From NCBI RefSeq assembly GCF_026210795.1, contig NC_089443.1, positions 2,294,001-2,358,000 on the forward strand: a DNA stretch of 64,000 nucleotides, in the 5' to 3' direction. Source of the DNA: Rhizophagus irregularis (lineage: Eukaryota > Glomeromycota > Glomeromycetes > Glomerales > Glomeraceae). The notes beneath the pieces are model-generated. The model was not told where the DNA came from and did no database searches. It saw only the letters and a list, made by a program, of their open reading frames with translations. The translations under genes were made by a program, and so were the position numbers. Below, in pieces: positions 46,701-58,270 of the stretch; position 1 is the first letter of the stretch; each line of letters starts with the position of its first letter.

Positions 46701-47536
46701 TGAAACAGGAAGAATGTGTTGTTCATATTCAATTGGAGAATAATCCAATAATGCAGAAGATTTCAAAGTGAAGGGATCACAAGCTTCTCGATTAAGTGTG
46801 GTAAGCAAAGGATCCAAGTAAATAACCCATAATAATGGAGAAATAATTTCACCCTGGTCAATACCAATTCTAACTCTGTATCCGGAAGTATCACCATGAT
46901 GGGTAATAATTTTATTATTACGTCTTGTAAAAAGATTAATGATAAATTTGATCAATAAAGAAGGTATATGTAGACGGATTAAAGCCAATCTAAGCATATT
47001 CAAATCAATGGAGTCAAAGGCCTTAGAAATGTCCTGAGAAACAATCCATAATTCTTGGTCATCAGTTTTGTCAAAACGGCGTTGATGAATAATAGCATCC
47101 AGCATCTTAATAGGAACGTCAGTGGAACCGCCTGGCAATCCAGCAAAATTGCCACCTTGGAGCACATGATTGTCAGCTAGGATTTTTGAAAGTCGAGATG
47201 TAATGACCTTAACCACACATTTTCGTACTGTTTCCAATAGAGTGATAGGTCGCATATTCTTCAATTGGGCGTCAAAATCATGAGGTTTTGGAATGGGATA
47301 AACAAGTGCTTCACGCCAATTAGCAGGAATATCTCCATGAATGAGGCAAGCGTTGGCTAATACAAGGGACAAATTGAAAGCTTCTCCAGTTAAATGTTTG
47401 AGCATCTCATAAGAGATCTTGGAAGGACCAGAGGCTTTATTATTAGGCATAGAGTTGATAGTGTTCTTCCATTCATCGGCCAGAATAGGAGACATAACCG
47501 AAGTATATAAGGACGAATCAATGTCAGAAAGAGGAG
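43726..47536 (-). pseudogene. LINE ORF2, second part: RT, RNase H, zinc finger
   Basis: Continues ORF2 after the pogo insertion. RT blocks: QGGNFAGLPGGSTD, VSQDISKAFDS, DQGEIISPLLW, FMDDSTLIAS. RNase H: TLYIDSSF (Gly of copy 1 replaced by Ser), LRLEVFAL, ATDCAQ, HVDALAKAAH. Stops created by substitution: TGA at 45914-45912 and 44394-44392 (both CGA in copy 1), TGA at 44055-44053 and TAG at 43998-43996 (both TGG in copy 1). Frameshifts lie near 45400-45420, where single bases are added in GGA and CCC runs. The last ~60 codons (to ISFW) supply the ORF2 end missing from copy 1. Confidence 0.88.
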
Positions 47537-47793
47537 TACAGTCTAACCTCGATATACCGATAGTTTATATACCGATAATTGACATATACCGATAAATTTC
47601 CCTTGTCCCGTTTCACAATTAATAAAAAAACCTCACTATACCGATATTACATATTGTTTCACGATGTAACATATACCGATGCAATTTCTTTGTCCCTTAA
47701 TAAGTGATATATAGTACTATATACCGATATTTCAAGTTACACCAGCATATATACTAGCTTTTTTTGTTTTAACGCGTCGTGTTTTAACTAGTA

Positions 47794-50413
47794 ATGATGT
47801 CTCAACAACAAAGAAAAAGGAAGTCTGTTCAAGATACCTTCCAACCAAATAAAAGAGTTGTATTGACATATGCACAAAAGCGTCAACTCTGTTTAGATTC
47901 TCAGAAAACGCCACGCCCTACTCAAGAGGAACTTGCTGTTTTATATAAAGTTAAGCAAAATACTGTTTCGGATATTTTTTAAAAAAAAGAAAAGTGGTTA
48001 CTTGTAAACCCAGACTCTGAAGACGCAAATAAACAGAAGGAGAGGCCTGTTTATTTTCCTCAAGTAGAAGAAGCCTTTCATTATGGGTAACAAATGCACT
48101 TACTGCAGAACTTACCATCAACACTGATATTTTACGTGAAAAGGCCAAATATTTTGCACAGCAATTTGAAATCAATAAATTTTCATTTTCTAATGGATGG
48201 ATTGACAAATTCAAAAGACGGCATAATTTAAAGGAATATATTAAGTGGGGTGAAGCCAAAAGTGCGCCATTAGAAACCTTAGATGAAGAAAGAGATATTT
48301 TACGTGAAATTATTAAAGATTATGACTTAAATGATGTTTTTAACTGTGATGAAACAGGTAAGATTGTTTTTCCCAATAAAACTCCTATTTTTTATTTTTA
48401 AGATTCGTTTATTTTAGGATTGTATTGGGATCTTGAACCATCAAAAACATTAGCACAAGGGCCTCTTTCAGGAAAAAAGAAATCTAAAAAGCGGGTTACT
48501 CTACTTCTTACGTGCAATGCTACCGGTACTGAAAAATTAAAACCATTATTTATCCATAAATACCAGAATCCACGAGCATTGAATGGGAAAAAAAAGAAGA
48601 ATTACCAGTAAACTATTACTGGAATTCAACTGCATGGATGCAAGTTAGTATTTGGAACGATTATCTTAAAAAATTGGACAGGCAAATTAGATTACAAAAT
48701 CGCAATATCCTTTTACTTGTTGACAATGCTCCCGTACACATTATAAATGAAGATGTTAATTTAACAAATGTGGTTGTTCATTTTTTGCCACCAAATACTA
48801 CATCTCATTTACAGCCATGCGATGCAGGGATCATTAATTCCTTTAAAGTGTTACGCGAATTTTTGCGCATGTGATTTCCGATATTATATGGTGATCCGAT
48901 GAAATTCAGTACATTTGTGTACATGTCGATTTCCGGTGTTATGAGACGATTTACGCCGATATATGATAGTTGCTGATTTGTGTATATCGGTTAACTATAT
49001 TAAAGATATTGATTTTGTTTGATAGATTTACTTATATATCGTTTTTATAGTTATTTTATTTTATTTAGATAATTTATTTATATTATTTATTTTCTTTATT
49101 TGTATTGTATATATATAAGATTTTATTAGAAGTTATTGTAGGGAAATTAGCTCAATAGTAATTAACCGTCTAAAATTATCATTTGTACTTTATTAAAAGT
49201 GGCTTATAATCGTATTGTAATTGTATTGATATATTACGAAATCAATAACCCATCAATAGACATCTATAGATTAGATTTTGCCTTGATGACAGGAAAAAGA
49301 GATGACGGTTAGATAAAATAAGATATAAATACACCTTCCGCCAACTCTTTGATAGAGTAGTTACCTCATAGCTATTTTTCTGTAGTTATTTTGTCGTAAA
49401 TATCTTTAAGATATATTTCCTATCCCTTTCTGTCACTTTTTATCACTTTGTTGTAAAGATCCGAATTTACACCTGTTTAATAAAATCGTTATATTTGGTC
49501 AATATTACACGTTGTTTCTAACAGTCATATAACAGTTGTTGTTATAACCATTGCGTATTTTCATTTATCGTATTTATAGTGTTTACCTTGACGATTCTTA
49601 ACGAACAATACCGGAAGTACCTTGGATAGGTAGTATTGAGTAAGAATTTTGTTGGTATTCGTGTAGTTATACGATATAAGTCATCCGCCATTCGTCCCTT
49701 AATTACCGTCATTATTCGGTAACAAAAGTTAGTGATTTTTATTATTAATTTGCAATAGTAATTTTCTTATGAAGTCTAATTTGATTTATGGTAAACTCTC
49801 AATAATTTAGGCACAGTACCGGAAATTACTTGTTAGAAATAGAATTGAAGCATATGAAATTTCACAAGAACTTAACAAAAAGCCTACTCCCATAAATATT
49901 CATGATTCAATTGATTTCAGCGTGAATGCTTGGAATTCTGTAAGTCAACAGACCATTAATAATTGTTGGAAACATACAGGAATTCTACCAATAAATGAAA
50001 TGGACGAAATTGATGAAATTGAAGATCAAGCATTACATGATGAAATGGAATTACAAGATTTAATTAACGAACTACCATTTGATAATCTTATGGATGCAGA
50101 TGAATTTCTTCATATTGATAATTGTTTGAAAAGTAATAAAGGGTTAACCGATGATGAAATTGTGTCTATGATAAAGTCAAATAATAATAATGAACCAGAA
50201 ATGGATCCAGATGAAGAGCCTCCAGTAGTAATTCCTGAAACAAAAGCTTTAGGTTATTTGGATGATCTTGTTTTATTTTTTAAACATTCATCGGATGTTT
50301 GTATTAACCCAAATGAATTAAGTGTATTGCAGAAGTTAAGGCATCAAGTATTAAAATTACATGTTAATAACTCAAAGCAAACAACGTTAGATAATTTTGT
50401 TCAAATCCTTTAA
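47794..50413 (+). pseudogene. pogo-type transposase (CENP-B HTH, DDE-1), degraded
   Basis: N-terminal helix-turn-helix QRKRKSV...RPTQEELAVLYKVKQNTVSDI, then a CENPB-type HTH (AKYFAQQFEI, FSFSNGWIDKFKRRHNL), then the DDE domain: VFNCDETG, LLVDNAPVH, and QPCDAGIINSF with 32 residues between the last two Asp. A ~60-bp GT-AG intron follows CDETG (donor near 48359). The C-terminal acidic exon runs 49812-50413 (NVWKHTGI-like NCWKHTGILP, ending TTLDNFVQIL). Breaks: stop or frame loss after VSDIF (47980), frame change near 48090, an A-run indel near 48595, and a 0.96-kb interruption at 48850. It normally cuts and pastes the element at TA sites. Confidence 0.88.
48849..49810. other. 0.96-kb interruption of the pogo transposase, GT...AG bounded
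   Basis: Falls between GIINSFK and AQYRKLLVRN. Borders read AAA|GTGTTACGCG and AATTTAG|GCACAG, so removing it restores an open frame. It could be a long intron or an insertion. It contains a promoter-like AAGATATAAATAC (49320-49332) and a polyadenylation-like AATAAAATC (49480), as in an LTR starting TGTTA (48850), but no matching flanking duplication was found. Confidence 0.45.
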
Positions 50414-50692
50414 TAAAGTTTTTATATAATATACATTAATATGTTAATATAATAAATATAAATAATATATCGATATTTTTTCAAAATATTTTATTAGAAT
50501 TTGACTTAAATGAAATTACTTTATTAAATAATTTAAAATACATTGTAATTTTATATAAAATTTTATATACCGATATTAATCTACATTTTATTATTAATAT
50601 CAGTATATAAATTTTCATAATGTACCGATATTTTGATATACCGATATTTTTTTCCAAAAACATCTATATCGGTATATAGAGGTTTGACTGTA

Positions 50693-52370
50693 TATGCTCT
50701 TTGCCAACGTGGAGGAAATGATTCGGTAGAAGAATACTGAACCAAAGGAGGAGTAACAACCGATTGGAAGTGTTTAATAGCAGCTTGTTTGATGTCGGAA
50801 GGATCAGTAAGTAATGTGGGCTTGGAGTCAATAATAACCAAGACTCGATCAAGAATGATAGAGCGATGTTCCACTGATAGGGCTGAAGAAATAAAAGAGC
50901 CTGGAGATGTAGAGAAATGTTCATCTCTAAGAGCAGTATAATATTCAATAGAATCTACACGATGTTGATGAAATTGCGTGAAGAGATAAGCTGAGACCAA
51001 AGCTTTTTGTGATCGTAAAAATTTGACAAAACTGGGAAGTGGTGTTGTACTATAACTCTATAAGAAGGTATAGTATAATCTGTCAAAAGGGACTTAAGAA
51101 GGATTAATTGAGTAGGTAAAGAATTAATCATTTGTGAAATTTGAGCAGGACGACTAGGCCTAGAAGTGGTCAATTTGAATAATAATCTATCCAAGAATTT
51201 GTTGATAGCAATAAGCATAGTAAGCTCGGAAGGATATTTATGATGGTGAGTATTGGATATATGTTGGAATGGTAGAGAATCAATGGCACCACCAAGAATC
51301 GAACGTTTAAGAGCGTGCCAAAGTTTGTCCAATGAAAGAGCTGAAAGTGAAGATATTGAAGGGTGGTGTGTGGTCAAGTATAATTCAAGACGAGAATTTA
51401 CTTCATTGGAAAATTTGTCCCAAGTGTCATCTTTCAAATTTTTATAAAGAAAGATGGTGCGTTGTTCGCTTTTCTGCTTTAATCGAGCTTTGGATAAAAT
51501 AGCGAAATATGAGCTAAAGTCAAAAGCCGTTATAAGTACATGGTGATCAGTAAATTGATTATCATTCAGCTTAGGACAAGTTTCAACTTGAGAGAAAAGA
51601 CCAGGAGCAGGAAATCCAGGGGATGACCAAATATAATCAAGTCTTGAAAAACCATTCTGATGATAAAAGGTAGGACTAGGACCTGAAATGGAAGAGATAT
51701 GGGATTGATGATCCGTAAAATATCGAGAAGAAAGTGATCGTAAAATTTTCAAATGATGTTGAGGAAGATGTGAATGTGAAATTTCATCTGCATTAAAATC
51801 ACCAAGGATGACAACGTGATAGCTATTGGAGCGGGCTTTATCAAGCCATAAATTAAGTTGGGCAAAAATAGCATCACGTTCTTTATAATGAATAGAATGA
51901 TAAGGAGGAATATAAACAGAAATAATAGAAATTTTTGTTTGATGAAAAAATAGATCTAGTTTTAATAAACGACCTTTCCAAGGATCAATCTTCTGAACAT
52001 GTTTATGTAAAGGATGACGAAGTAAAAGACTAACACCATCATGAGGTCGTGAAGTAGAAGGGGAAGGAGCCCAATAGGACTTAAAATTATATTTAGAATG
52101 TTCATTATGATAAATAAATTTAGCACTAGAAGAAGTAAGACGAGTATCATTTAAAGATAAAACGCCAAAAGAAGAATGGAGGAAATAATTTAACAAATGC
52201 AATTGTCGAACAGGAGAACATAATCCATTAACATTGATTTGTCCAAAGTTAATAAGAGGGGAAGAAAAAGAAGGAGAAGAGGGATTATTAGGACTATTAA
52301 TATTAGGTATCGCACTATTAGGGGGGTGAAATCCCTGTGATGCACCCGATATAAATTGGTGTTCAATCAT
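50693..52370 (-). pseudogene. LINE ORF2, first part: APE endonuclease
   Basis: Starts at ATG 52370 (MIEHQFISGASQGF), overlapping the ORF1 stop in an ATGATTGA arrangement. Endonuclease blocks are FGQINVNGL, SLNDTR, VVILGDFNADE, SRLDYIW and FTDHHVLI. A short insertion near 51050-51062 (extra bases in TATAACTCTATAAG) shifts the frame in the linker before the RT. The frame then continues through VSAYLFTQFHQHR...LTDPSDIKQAA to the pogo insertion at 50691. Confidence 0.88.
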
Positions 52371-54489
52371 TGGAAGGGGAGGGTTTTGAAGGAGAGAAGG
52401 AGTCCAATTTTTCCATAATTGAACCAAGTTGGGCAGAAAGATTCTTTTGTGTATTAGTAACATTAAAAATTTCTGATTGCAAACGGGAAGTGTTAGCGTC
52501 AGGGGTGATATTGGTAGGTCGGGAGACAGGTAAGGGGACATGTCGTCTTGATAGGACGGAGCTAGGATCCAAAGCTGAGAAGGAAGCATCAGGAGAAACG
52601 TCCATAAGAGAAGAGGAAGTATGGGGAGGAAGATTAAATCCAGAATTTGTGTCGTAGGTTGGGGCATCATCCCATCCATTATTATAAGAAAAATTTTGAA
52701 TTTCTTGGTCATCATGAGGTGAGTACAAATCTGAATCACCAGGATTACCGCTATCATAATTCATCATTGATTCGAGCTCAGAAATTCTATAATCATGATT
52801 CGTGATAGTATCATTCATCCAAGAGACAGTTTCCTCAAGAGTGTGGAGGGTGTTAGCGATCTCTTTGATCTGTGCCTTTAATTCATCAATAACCTGTTGA
52901 GGAAGTGTAGGAGCAGGGTTGTCAGATGGAGAAGTAGGTGATGTAGAATTGATAGGACGAGGTTTGTGTAGAGGTTGAGCAGAACCGGGAGAATTTTCAT
53001 TGTCCTTGGAAATATTATTATAATTGTTATTAGGCCGGTTGCTACTTCGTGAAGTGTTGGGAGAAGTGTTAGTATTATTATTGTTGTTGTTGGAACGGGA
53101 TGAAGAGGAATTATTATTGCGGGATCTAGAATTGGAACGCGATCTTGAATGGGAATTGGAATTGTCACGTGATTGACGCGAATTCTGATAACCACGTCTA
53201 GGTCCAGCATTGAAACGAGAATAAAGTTTGTTAAGGCGATCGTCCACTTTACGTGCGGTACGGGGATTGCATACAGAGGGAGAACAACCAGGACGCCCAC
53301 AAACATGACATAAAGTTTGTGCTTCATTAGGAGGGTGCCATGTTAATCTTTTGCCGCGGAAAGCCACGGTCATTTCTTTGGCAGCTTCAAGAGATTCAAA
53401 CGAGGAGAAATTCAAATATACATAGGGTTTAGGCTTGTATGAGCTGATAGATAAAGGAACATTAAGAGCCTTAGCGTTAACTTGAGTAGCGATTTCTAAC
53501 AGATCAGCTTCTTTAATATTCTTAGGAATGCCGGCAAGGATAGCAACATGTTCTCTGCGGCTATCGCGTTGGGATTTCGAAAAAGATGCCGGGCAGACAC
53601 GTAAAGAATTACCAAGGCAAATGATCGCCCAAATATTATTAAATTGGGTAACTGCATCTGCGGAAGAAAACTGGATATGTCCATTATAATAATGTTTTCT
53701 AGGAGTAAGTTTACACTTAATTACAGTGCCATATCGGGAAAATGCCTGATGGACTTGAGTCTCAGTAAGGAAAAGTGGGATATCAGTGACGAACAAAGAC
53801 TTTGCTTCATCATTGAGTTTGGCATCTGCAGGGGAATAATGAACAAAGGCTAAATTGAGAAGATCTGCACGTGGAGAGCTGACACAATCAGTAAAATCAT
53901 GTTGATCAAAGAAGAAGACAAGGATCTTTTTGTTATCGCCTAATCCATCACAGCGTGCGCGGGTGCCATATGAGGAATATCGGGAGAGCGAACAATCCAC
54001 TTCATTACACATGGAGCGATTGGTAGTAAATTTAGTTTTGAACGCGTCAGGTGCGTCACGCAAATATGCCGCAGCATAATAACGAGAGGGTGCGGATTTG
54101 ATAGCAGCAGCGTTACCATCGGGGGATGGTCGTCGTTCAGGGATATCAAAAACGACTGCTTTGCCTTTACCACTGGTGTTAGAGGGAGCATAGATAGAAG
54201 CGTCTACAGTTTCAACAGGGGTGGTAATATTTTGAGGAGATGTAATCACTTGGACTTTGTTAACAGGAAGACCAGAAAGAGCGGTAGAAGTAAGGGTGGA
54301 AGCAGGAGTAGAGGGTGAAGTTATATCAACATTCATAGCATCATCAGTGACAATACGTGAACGTTTGTTAGGCGCGCTAGCGGTAGTCGAGGGAAACAAA
54401 GGTCAGTCTCCAGAAGGAGTAGAAGTAATAGGACGCGGTGGCGGCGAAATATCTGGGTTAATAACAGAAGGAGCTGGAGGTGAAGTCAT
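52363..54489 (-). pseudogene. LINE ORF1: RRM, zinc knuckle, RS-rich RNA-binding protein
   Basis: ATG at 54489 (MTSPPAPSVINP), one TGA at 54405-54403 where the 2-kb fragment has CGA; the rest (678 codons from 54399) is open. Order: Pro/Ser/Thr-rich N-terminus; two RRM-like folds (LFVTDIPLFLTETQVHQAF...VIKCKL and VAILAGIPKNIKEADLLEIA...PYVYLNF); a knuckle CHVCGRPGCSPSVC; an Arg/Ser/Asn-rich stretch; a short heptad region (LKAQIKEIANTLHTLEETV); and an acidic Ser/Pro tail. It packages LINE RNA in the family. A start further downstream could bypass the TGA. Confidence 0.85.
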
Positions 54490-54641
54490 AGTATAAAGCT
54501 CAGTAAAGAGGAAAGCAACTGTGGAAATATTAGTATATTAAACGAGCACTTAGAAATTTTCTAACGAAAATTTCAAAAATAAATTTTTATTAGTATTTTC
54601 AAAAATTCAGGAAAGAGTTGCGATGATCCTCATATTTGGTG

Positions 54642-55655
54642 ATTATTTTACAAGTGTATTGTACGTTTAGTGGCCACTAATCCCATTCCCCTATTTTTAT
54701 AGGATCAGGTCATAGGTCGTTCGTATCCTCGCCATCAGTGAACCACCAGAGGTCATCAAGGCCACCTTTATAACCAAGACAACTTATCCAGCACGTCCAT
54801 CAAGTCAGGCATACCCCAGGGACCCGAAGGCCTTTGGATCGGAAGAACACCACCCTACTCGTCCTTTAATCCGTTGCATGATACTGTAATGGCTACTATT
54901 ATAAACCCCTCACCACTACTACTGTCACGGAGGACTTTCGTCAGATAACTTTCAAACATCTAGACCCCTTCCATACCACCATATTATTAGGTACTAGGTC
55001 TCACTCAAATGCCACTACAGCCCGCGATTACCCACCACCGATAGTACAGTTGTAATCCCCAAGTGGTATACTTTGTAGTGACCACCTGAACAGTAAGCTT
55101 GTAGGTGTTACCCAGGATCATCCCTTATAATGGGTATCAACCACCAGGAATCACCAATCAGGGCCCATCAGAGAAGGGAATCGAACCCAATCACCAAGCT
55201 ATCTGTCTGTGCACAAACACCTTGGTTGGTCTATGACCTAACAGAAGGTCAAACTACCACTAAGACATTGCACCCTCAGCTTTACCATCTGGGACGACCA
55301 TCTAGCCATTACTGACCCCAAGCGGTATCGTAGAGTGACCACCCGGACAGGAAGTCTCCCCTAAGGTATAGTAGTGACCTCAAGGACAGGACTGCGCACA
55401 TGCCAATGGCCTCATAGGGAACGTTAGAAGGACACCATGACCCTTAGTTGAAATGTGCGGCCTAACCGTACACACTAATTCACCATGATGCAGTCCAACT
55501 ACACTAATCCCTGTACCTTCACGCTATTGGTTGTAGCGTCCGCAGTAAAATTCTTTTTATTTCCGTGGTCATGGGAATCGAACCTGCGACCTCACCATAC
55601 TCAGGCTTAATGAGGGTCTCAGTGACTAACCACTAAGATAGGGTGACCAACCCAT
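54642..55655 (-). repeat. LINE copy 2 5'UTR monomer 1 (tRNA-like modules)
   Basis: On the minus strand: module a (55648-55558) has an A-box-like TTAGTGGTTAGTCAC and a B-box GGTTCGATTCC, ~45 bp apart. Module b (55275-55165) has TCTTAGTGGTAGTTTGACC and another GGTTCGATTCC. The last ~170 bp, nearest ORF1, differ from monomer 2 (ATCCCATTCCCC...) and the remainder is nearly identical. Confidence 0.8.
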
Positions 55656-56672
55656 ATATTTGGTGATTATTTTACAAGTGTTTTGTAAGTTTAGTGGCCA
55701 CTACTTTCCGCACCCTCTATTGAAGGCTATGGAGGTAGGTCGTTCATTGCATCATCCTCACTAAGCCATGATGTAACCATCCCTGCCACCTTTTAACAGG
55801 GACAATTCAACACCACAACCAGAACGCAAGGACTTATCCCAGGGACCCGAAGGCCTTCGAATCTGCTGAACACCACCCTACTCGTCCTTTTAATCCGTTG
55901 CATGATACTGTAATGGCTACTATTATAACCCCTCACCACTACTACTGTCACGGAGGACTTTCGTCAGATAACCTTCAAACATCTAGACCCCTTCCATACC
56001 ACCATATTAGGTAACAAATCTCACTCAAAGGCCACTACAACCCGCGATTACCCACCACCGATAGTACAGTTGTAATCCCCAAGTGGTATACTTTGTAGTG
56101 ACCACCTGGACAGTAAGCTTGTAGGTGTTACCCAGGATCATCCCTTATGGTGGGTATCAACCACCAGGAATCACCAAGGGGCCCATCAGAGAAGGGAATC
56201 GAAGCCCAATCATCAAGCTATCTGTCTGTGCACGAACACCTTGGTTGGTCTATGACCTAACAGAAGGTCAAACTACCACTAAGACATTGCACCCTCAGCT
56301 TTACCATCTAGGACGACCATCTAGCCATTACTGACCCCAAGCGGTATCGTAGAGTGACCACCCAGACAGGAAGTCCCCCTAAGGTATAGTAGTGACCTCG
56401 AGGACAGGACTGCGCACATGCCAATGGCCTCATAGGGAACGTTAGAAGGACACCATGACCCTTAGTTGAAATGTGCGGCCTAACTGTACACACTAATTCA
56501 CCATGATGCAGTCCAACTACACTAATCCCTGTACCTTCACGCTATTGGTTGTAGCGTCGCAGTAAAATTCTTTTTATTTCCGTGGTCGTAGGAATCGAAC
56601 GCAACGACCTCCTATCTCTCAGGCTTAATGAGGGTCTCAGTGACTAACCACTAAGATAGGGTGACCAACCCA
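55656..56672 (-). repeat. LINE copy 2 5'UTR monomer 2 (tRNA-like modules)
   Basis: Tandem copy of monomer 1, ~1.0 kb. Module a at ~56668-56578 has the B box in altered form (GTTCGATTCC after CGTTGC); module b at ~56295-56190 has CTTCGATTCCC. Starts after TATTTGGTGATTAT, which marks the junction of each unit. Confidence 0.8.
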
Positions 56673-57310
56673 TTATTTGGTGATTATAAAGAGATGTGAC
56701 TATATAAAAAATTTCTTATATTTGTATATCATAATTCCGGCCAAAAATTAACATAATTTTAGCCGTTTTTAATTATACTTAAAACTTTATTGTATCGTAA
56801 CTTCGCCAATATTAATCGTAGAGAGATGATCTTACCGCCATTCGATTTGTCTTGATGAGACGGTTCTAATGGTATAAAATACGTCGAAATCCAATCACTA
56901 TATTAATTTCCGAAATTAAAAAAATATTAATGGTTTTGTGTAATAACTCTGTCAATATTGATCCTAGAAAGATGATCTTACTACCATTCGATTCGTCTTG
57001 ATGAGACGAATCTAATGGTATACGATACATCGAAATTTAATCACTAGATCAATTTCCGAAATTAAAAAATATTAAATGGTTTTTAAGTAATAACTCCGTC
57101 AATATTGATCACAGAGCGATGATCTTACCACCATTCGATCCGTCTCGATGAGGCGATTCCAACGAGCTATAAATCGTCTTTTTACAATCACTAGGTACTG
57201 AGAAATCTAGCAAAATGTTAAATGGCGCAGTAAACGTAAATCAAGAAATATTATAATGCCGATGTTTAACATTTTGTTGAATAACTCATCAGCCAGTGAT
57301 CGGAAAAGGA
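56673..57310. repeat. Spacer between the head-to-head LINEs, ~146-bp tandem repeat
   Basis: Three copies of a unit with GATGATCTTAC, then CCATTCGAT, then TCTTGATGAGACG, then CTAATGGTATA, then CAATTTCCGAAATTAAAAAA (landmarks at ~56825, 56971 and 57118) plus a degraded fourth. No ORF. Confidence 0.8.
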
Positions 57311-58270
57311 TAAAACTTCATTAAGCCTGAGTATGGTGAGGTCGCAGGTTCAATTCCCATGACCACGGAAATAAAAAGAATTTTACTGCGGACGCTACAA
57401 CCAATAGCGTGAAGGTACAGGGATTAGTGTAGTTGGACTGCATCATGGTGAATTAGTGTGTACGGTTAGGCCGCACATTTCAACTAAGGGTCATGGTGTC
57501 CTTCTAACGTTCCTTATGAGGCTATTGGCATGTGCGCAGTCCTGTCTGCGAGGTCGGCTACTATCGTTCGAGGGGCTTGCCAATCGGGTGGTCGGCTACA
57601 TGATACCGCTTGGGGTCAGTAATGGTAGATGGTCGTCCTAGATGGTAAAGCTGAGGGTGCAATGTCTTAGTGGTAGTTAGACCTTCTGTTAGGTCTTAGA
57701 CCAACCAAGGTGTTCGTGCGCGGAACAGGTAGCGTGGCTATGGGGTTCGATTACTCGCTTGGCCTTGGGTCCTGGTTGGTGATCCCTGGTGGTTGATACC
57801 CACCATAAGGGGTGATCCTGGACAGATGCCTGCTACTTCCTGTCTGAGTGGTCACTATAAAGTATACCACTTGGGGTAAACAACTGTACTATCGGTACTA
57901 GGTAATCGCGGGCTGTAGTGGCCTTTTGAGTGAGGCTTAGTACCTAAAATGGTGGTATGGAAGGGTGCTTAGATGGTTGATGTTACCTGTCGAAAGTCCT
58001 CCATGAAAGTAGATGCTCTCTAAAGGTCATTAAATAAATTGAGTATCAGTATCATGCAATGGGTATAGGATGAGTAGGCGGCGTGTACCTAGCTTCAGAT
58101 CAGCCTAAAATGGCCCGATGGGGGATGTCTTCATAGTGGTGCTGTTACGAGGAATTAAGTGTCGGTATAATGGTTACCCATTGAAGATGATAGGACACAG
58201 ACCAGATTAGTACCATAAGAAAACAATGGGTGGTCTGGCCGTAAACACTTGCAAAGGAAAAGGATAAAAC
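57311..58270 (+). repeat. LINE copy 3 5'UTR monomer 1
   Basis: Inverted relative to 54.6-56.7 kb. Module a lacks its A box (it starts at AAGCCTGAGTATGGTGAGG) but keeps GGTTCAATTCCC (~57350). Module b, with TCTTAGTGGTAGTTAGACC and GGGTTCGATTACTCG, lies at ~57660-57760. The unit ends at GGAAAAGGATAAAAC. Confidence 0.78.

Larger units (their letters stand above)
47539..50690 (+). mobile_element. pogo/Tigger-type (Tc1-mariner) element, 3152 bp
   Basis: Termini CAGTCTAACCTCGATATACC and, inverted, CAGTCAAACCTCTATATACC; target duplication TA at 47537-47538 and 50691-50692. Removing it restores the LINE reading GAGGAGTATATGCTC, matching copy 1. Internal ATACCGATA words repeat near both ends. It carries one plus-strand transposase gene. 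Confidence 0.93.
43726..56672 (-). mobile_element. LINE copy 2, nearly full length, split by a pogo element
   Basis: Order on the minus strand: two ~1-kb 5'UTR monomers (56672-54642), ORF1 (54489-52363), ORF2 first part (52370-50693), pogo insertion (50690-47539), ORF2 second part (47536-43726). All coding parts match copies 1 and 3. Several nonsense and frameshift mutations make it inactive. Confidence 0.85.

Noticed and set aside
55158-55370. True tRNA genes in the LINE monomers
   Set aside because: A and B boxes are present but no full cloverleaf or acceptor stem could be folded by eye; treated as tRNA-like modules.
55130-56493. Frames of 60-70 codons in the monomer repeats
   Set aside because: Repeated shadows in non-coding 5'UTR repeats, broken differently in each copy.
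56690-57240. Possible hammerhead-type ribozyme around TCTTGATGAGACG in the 146-bp repeat
   Set aside because: The core CTGATGA is not present (CTTGATGA instead) and no matching GAAA arm was found.
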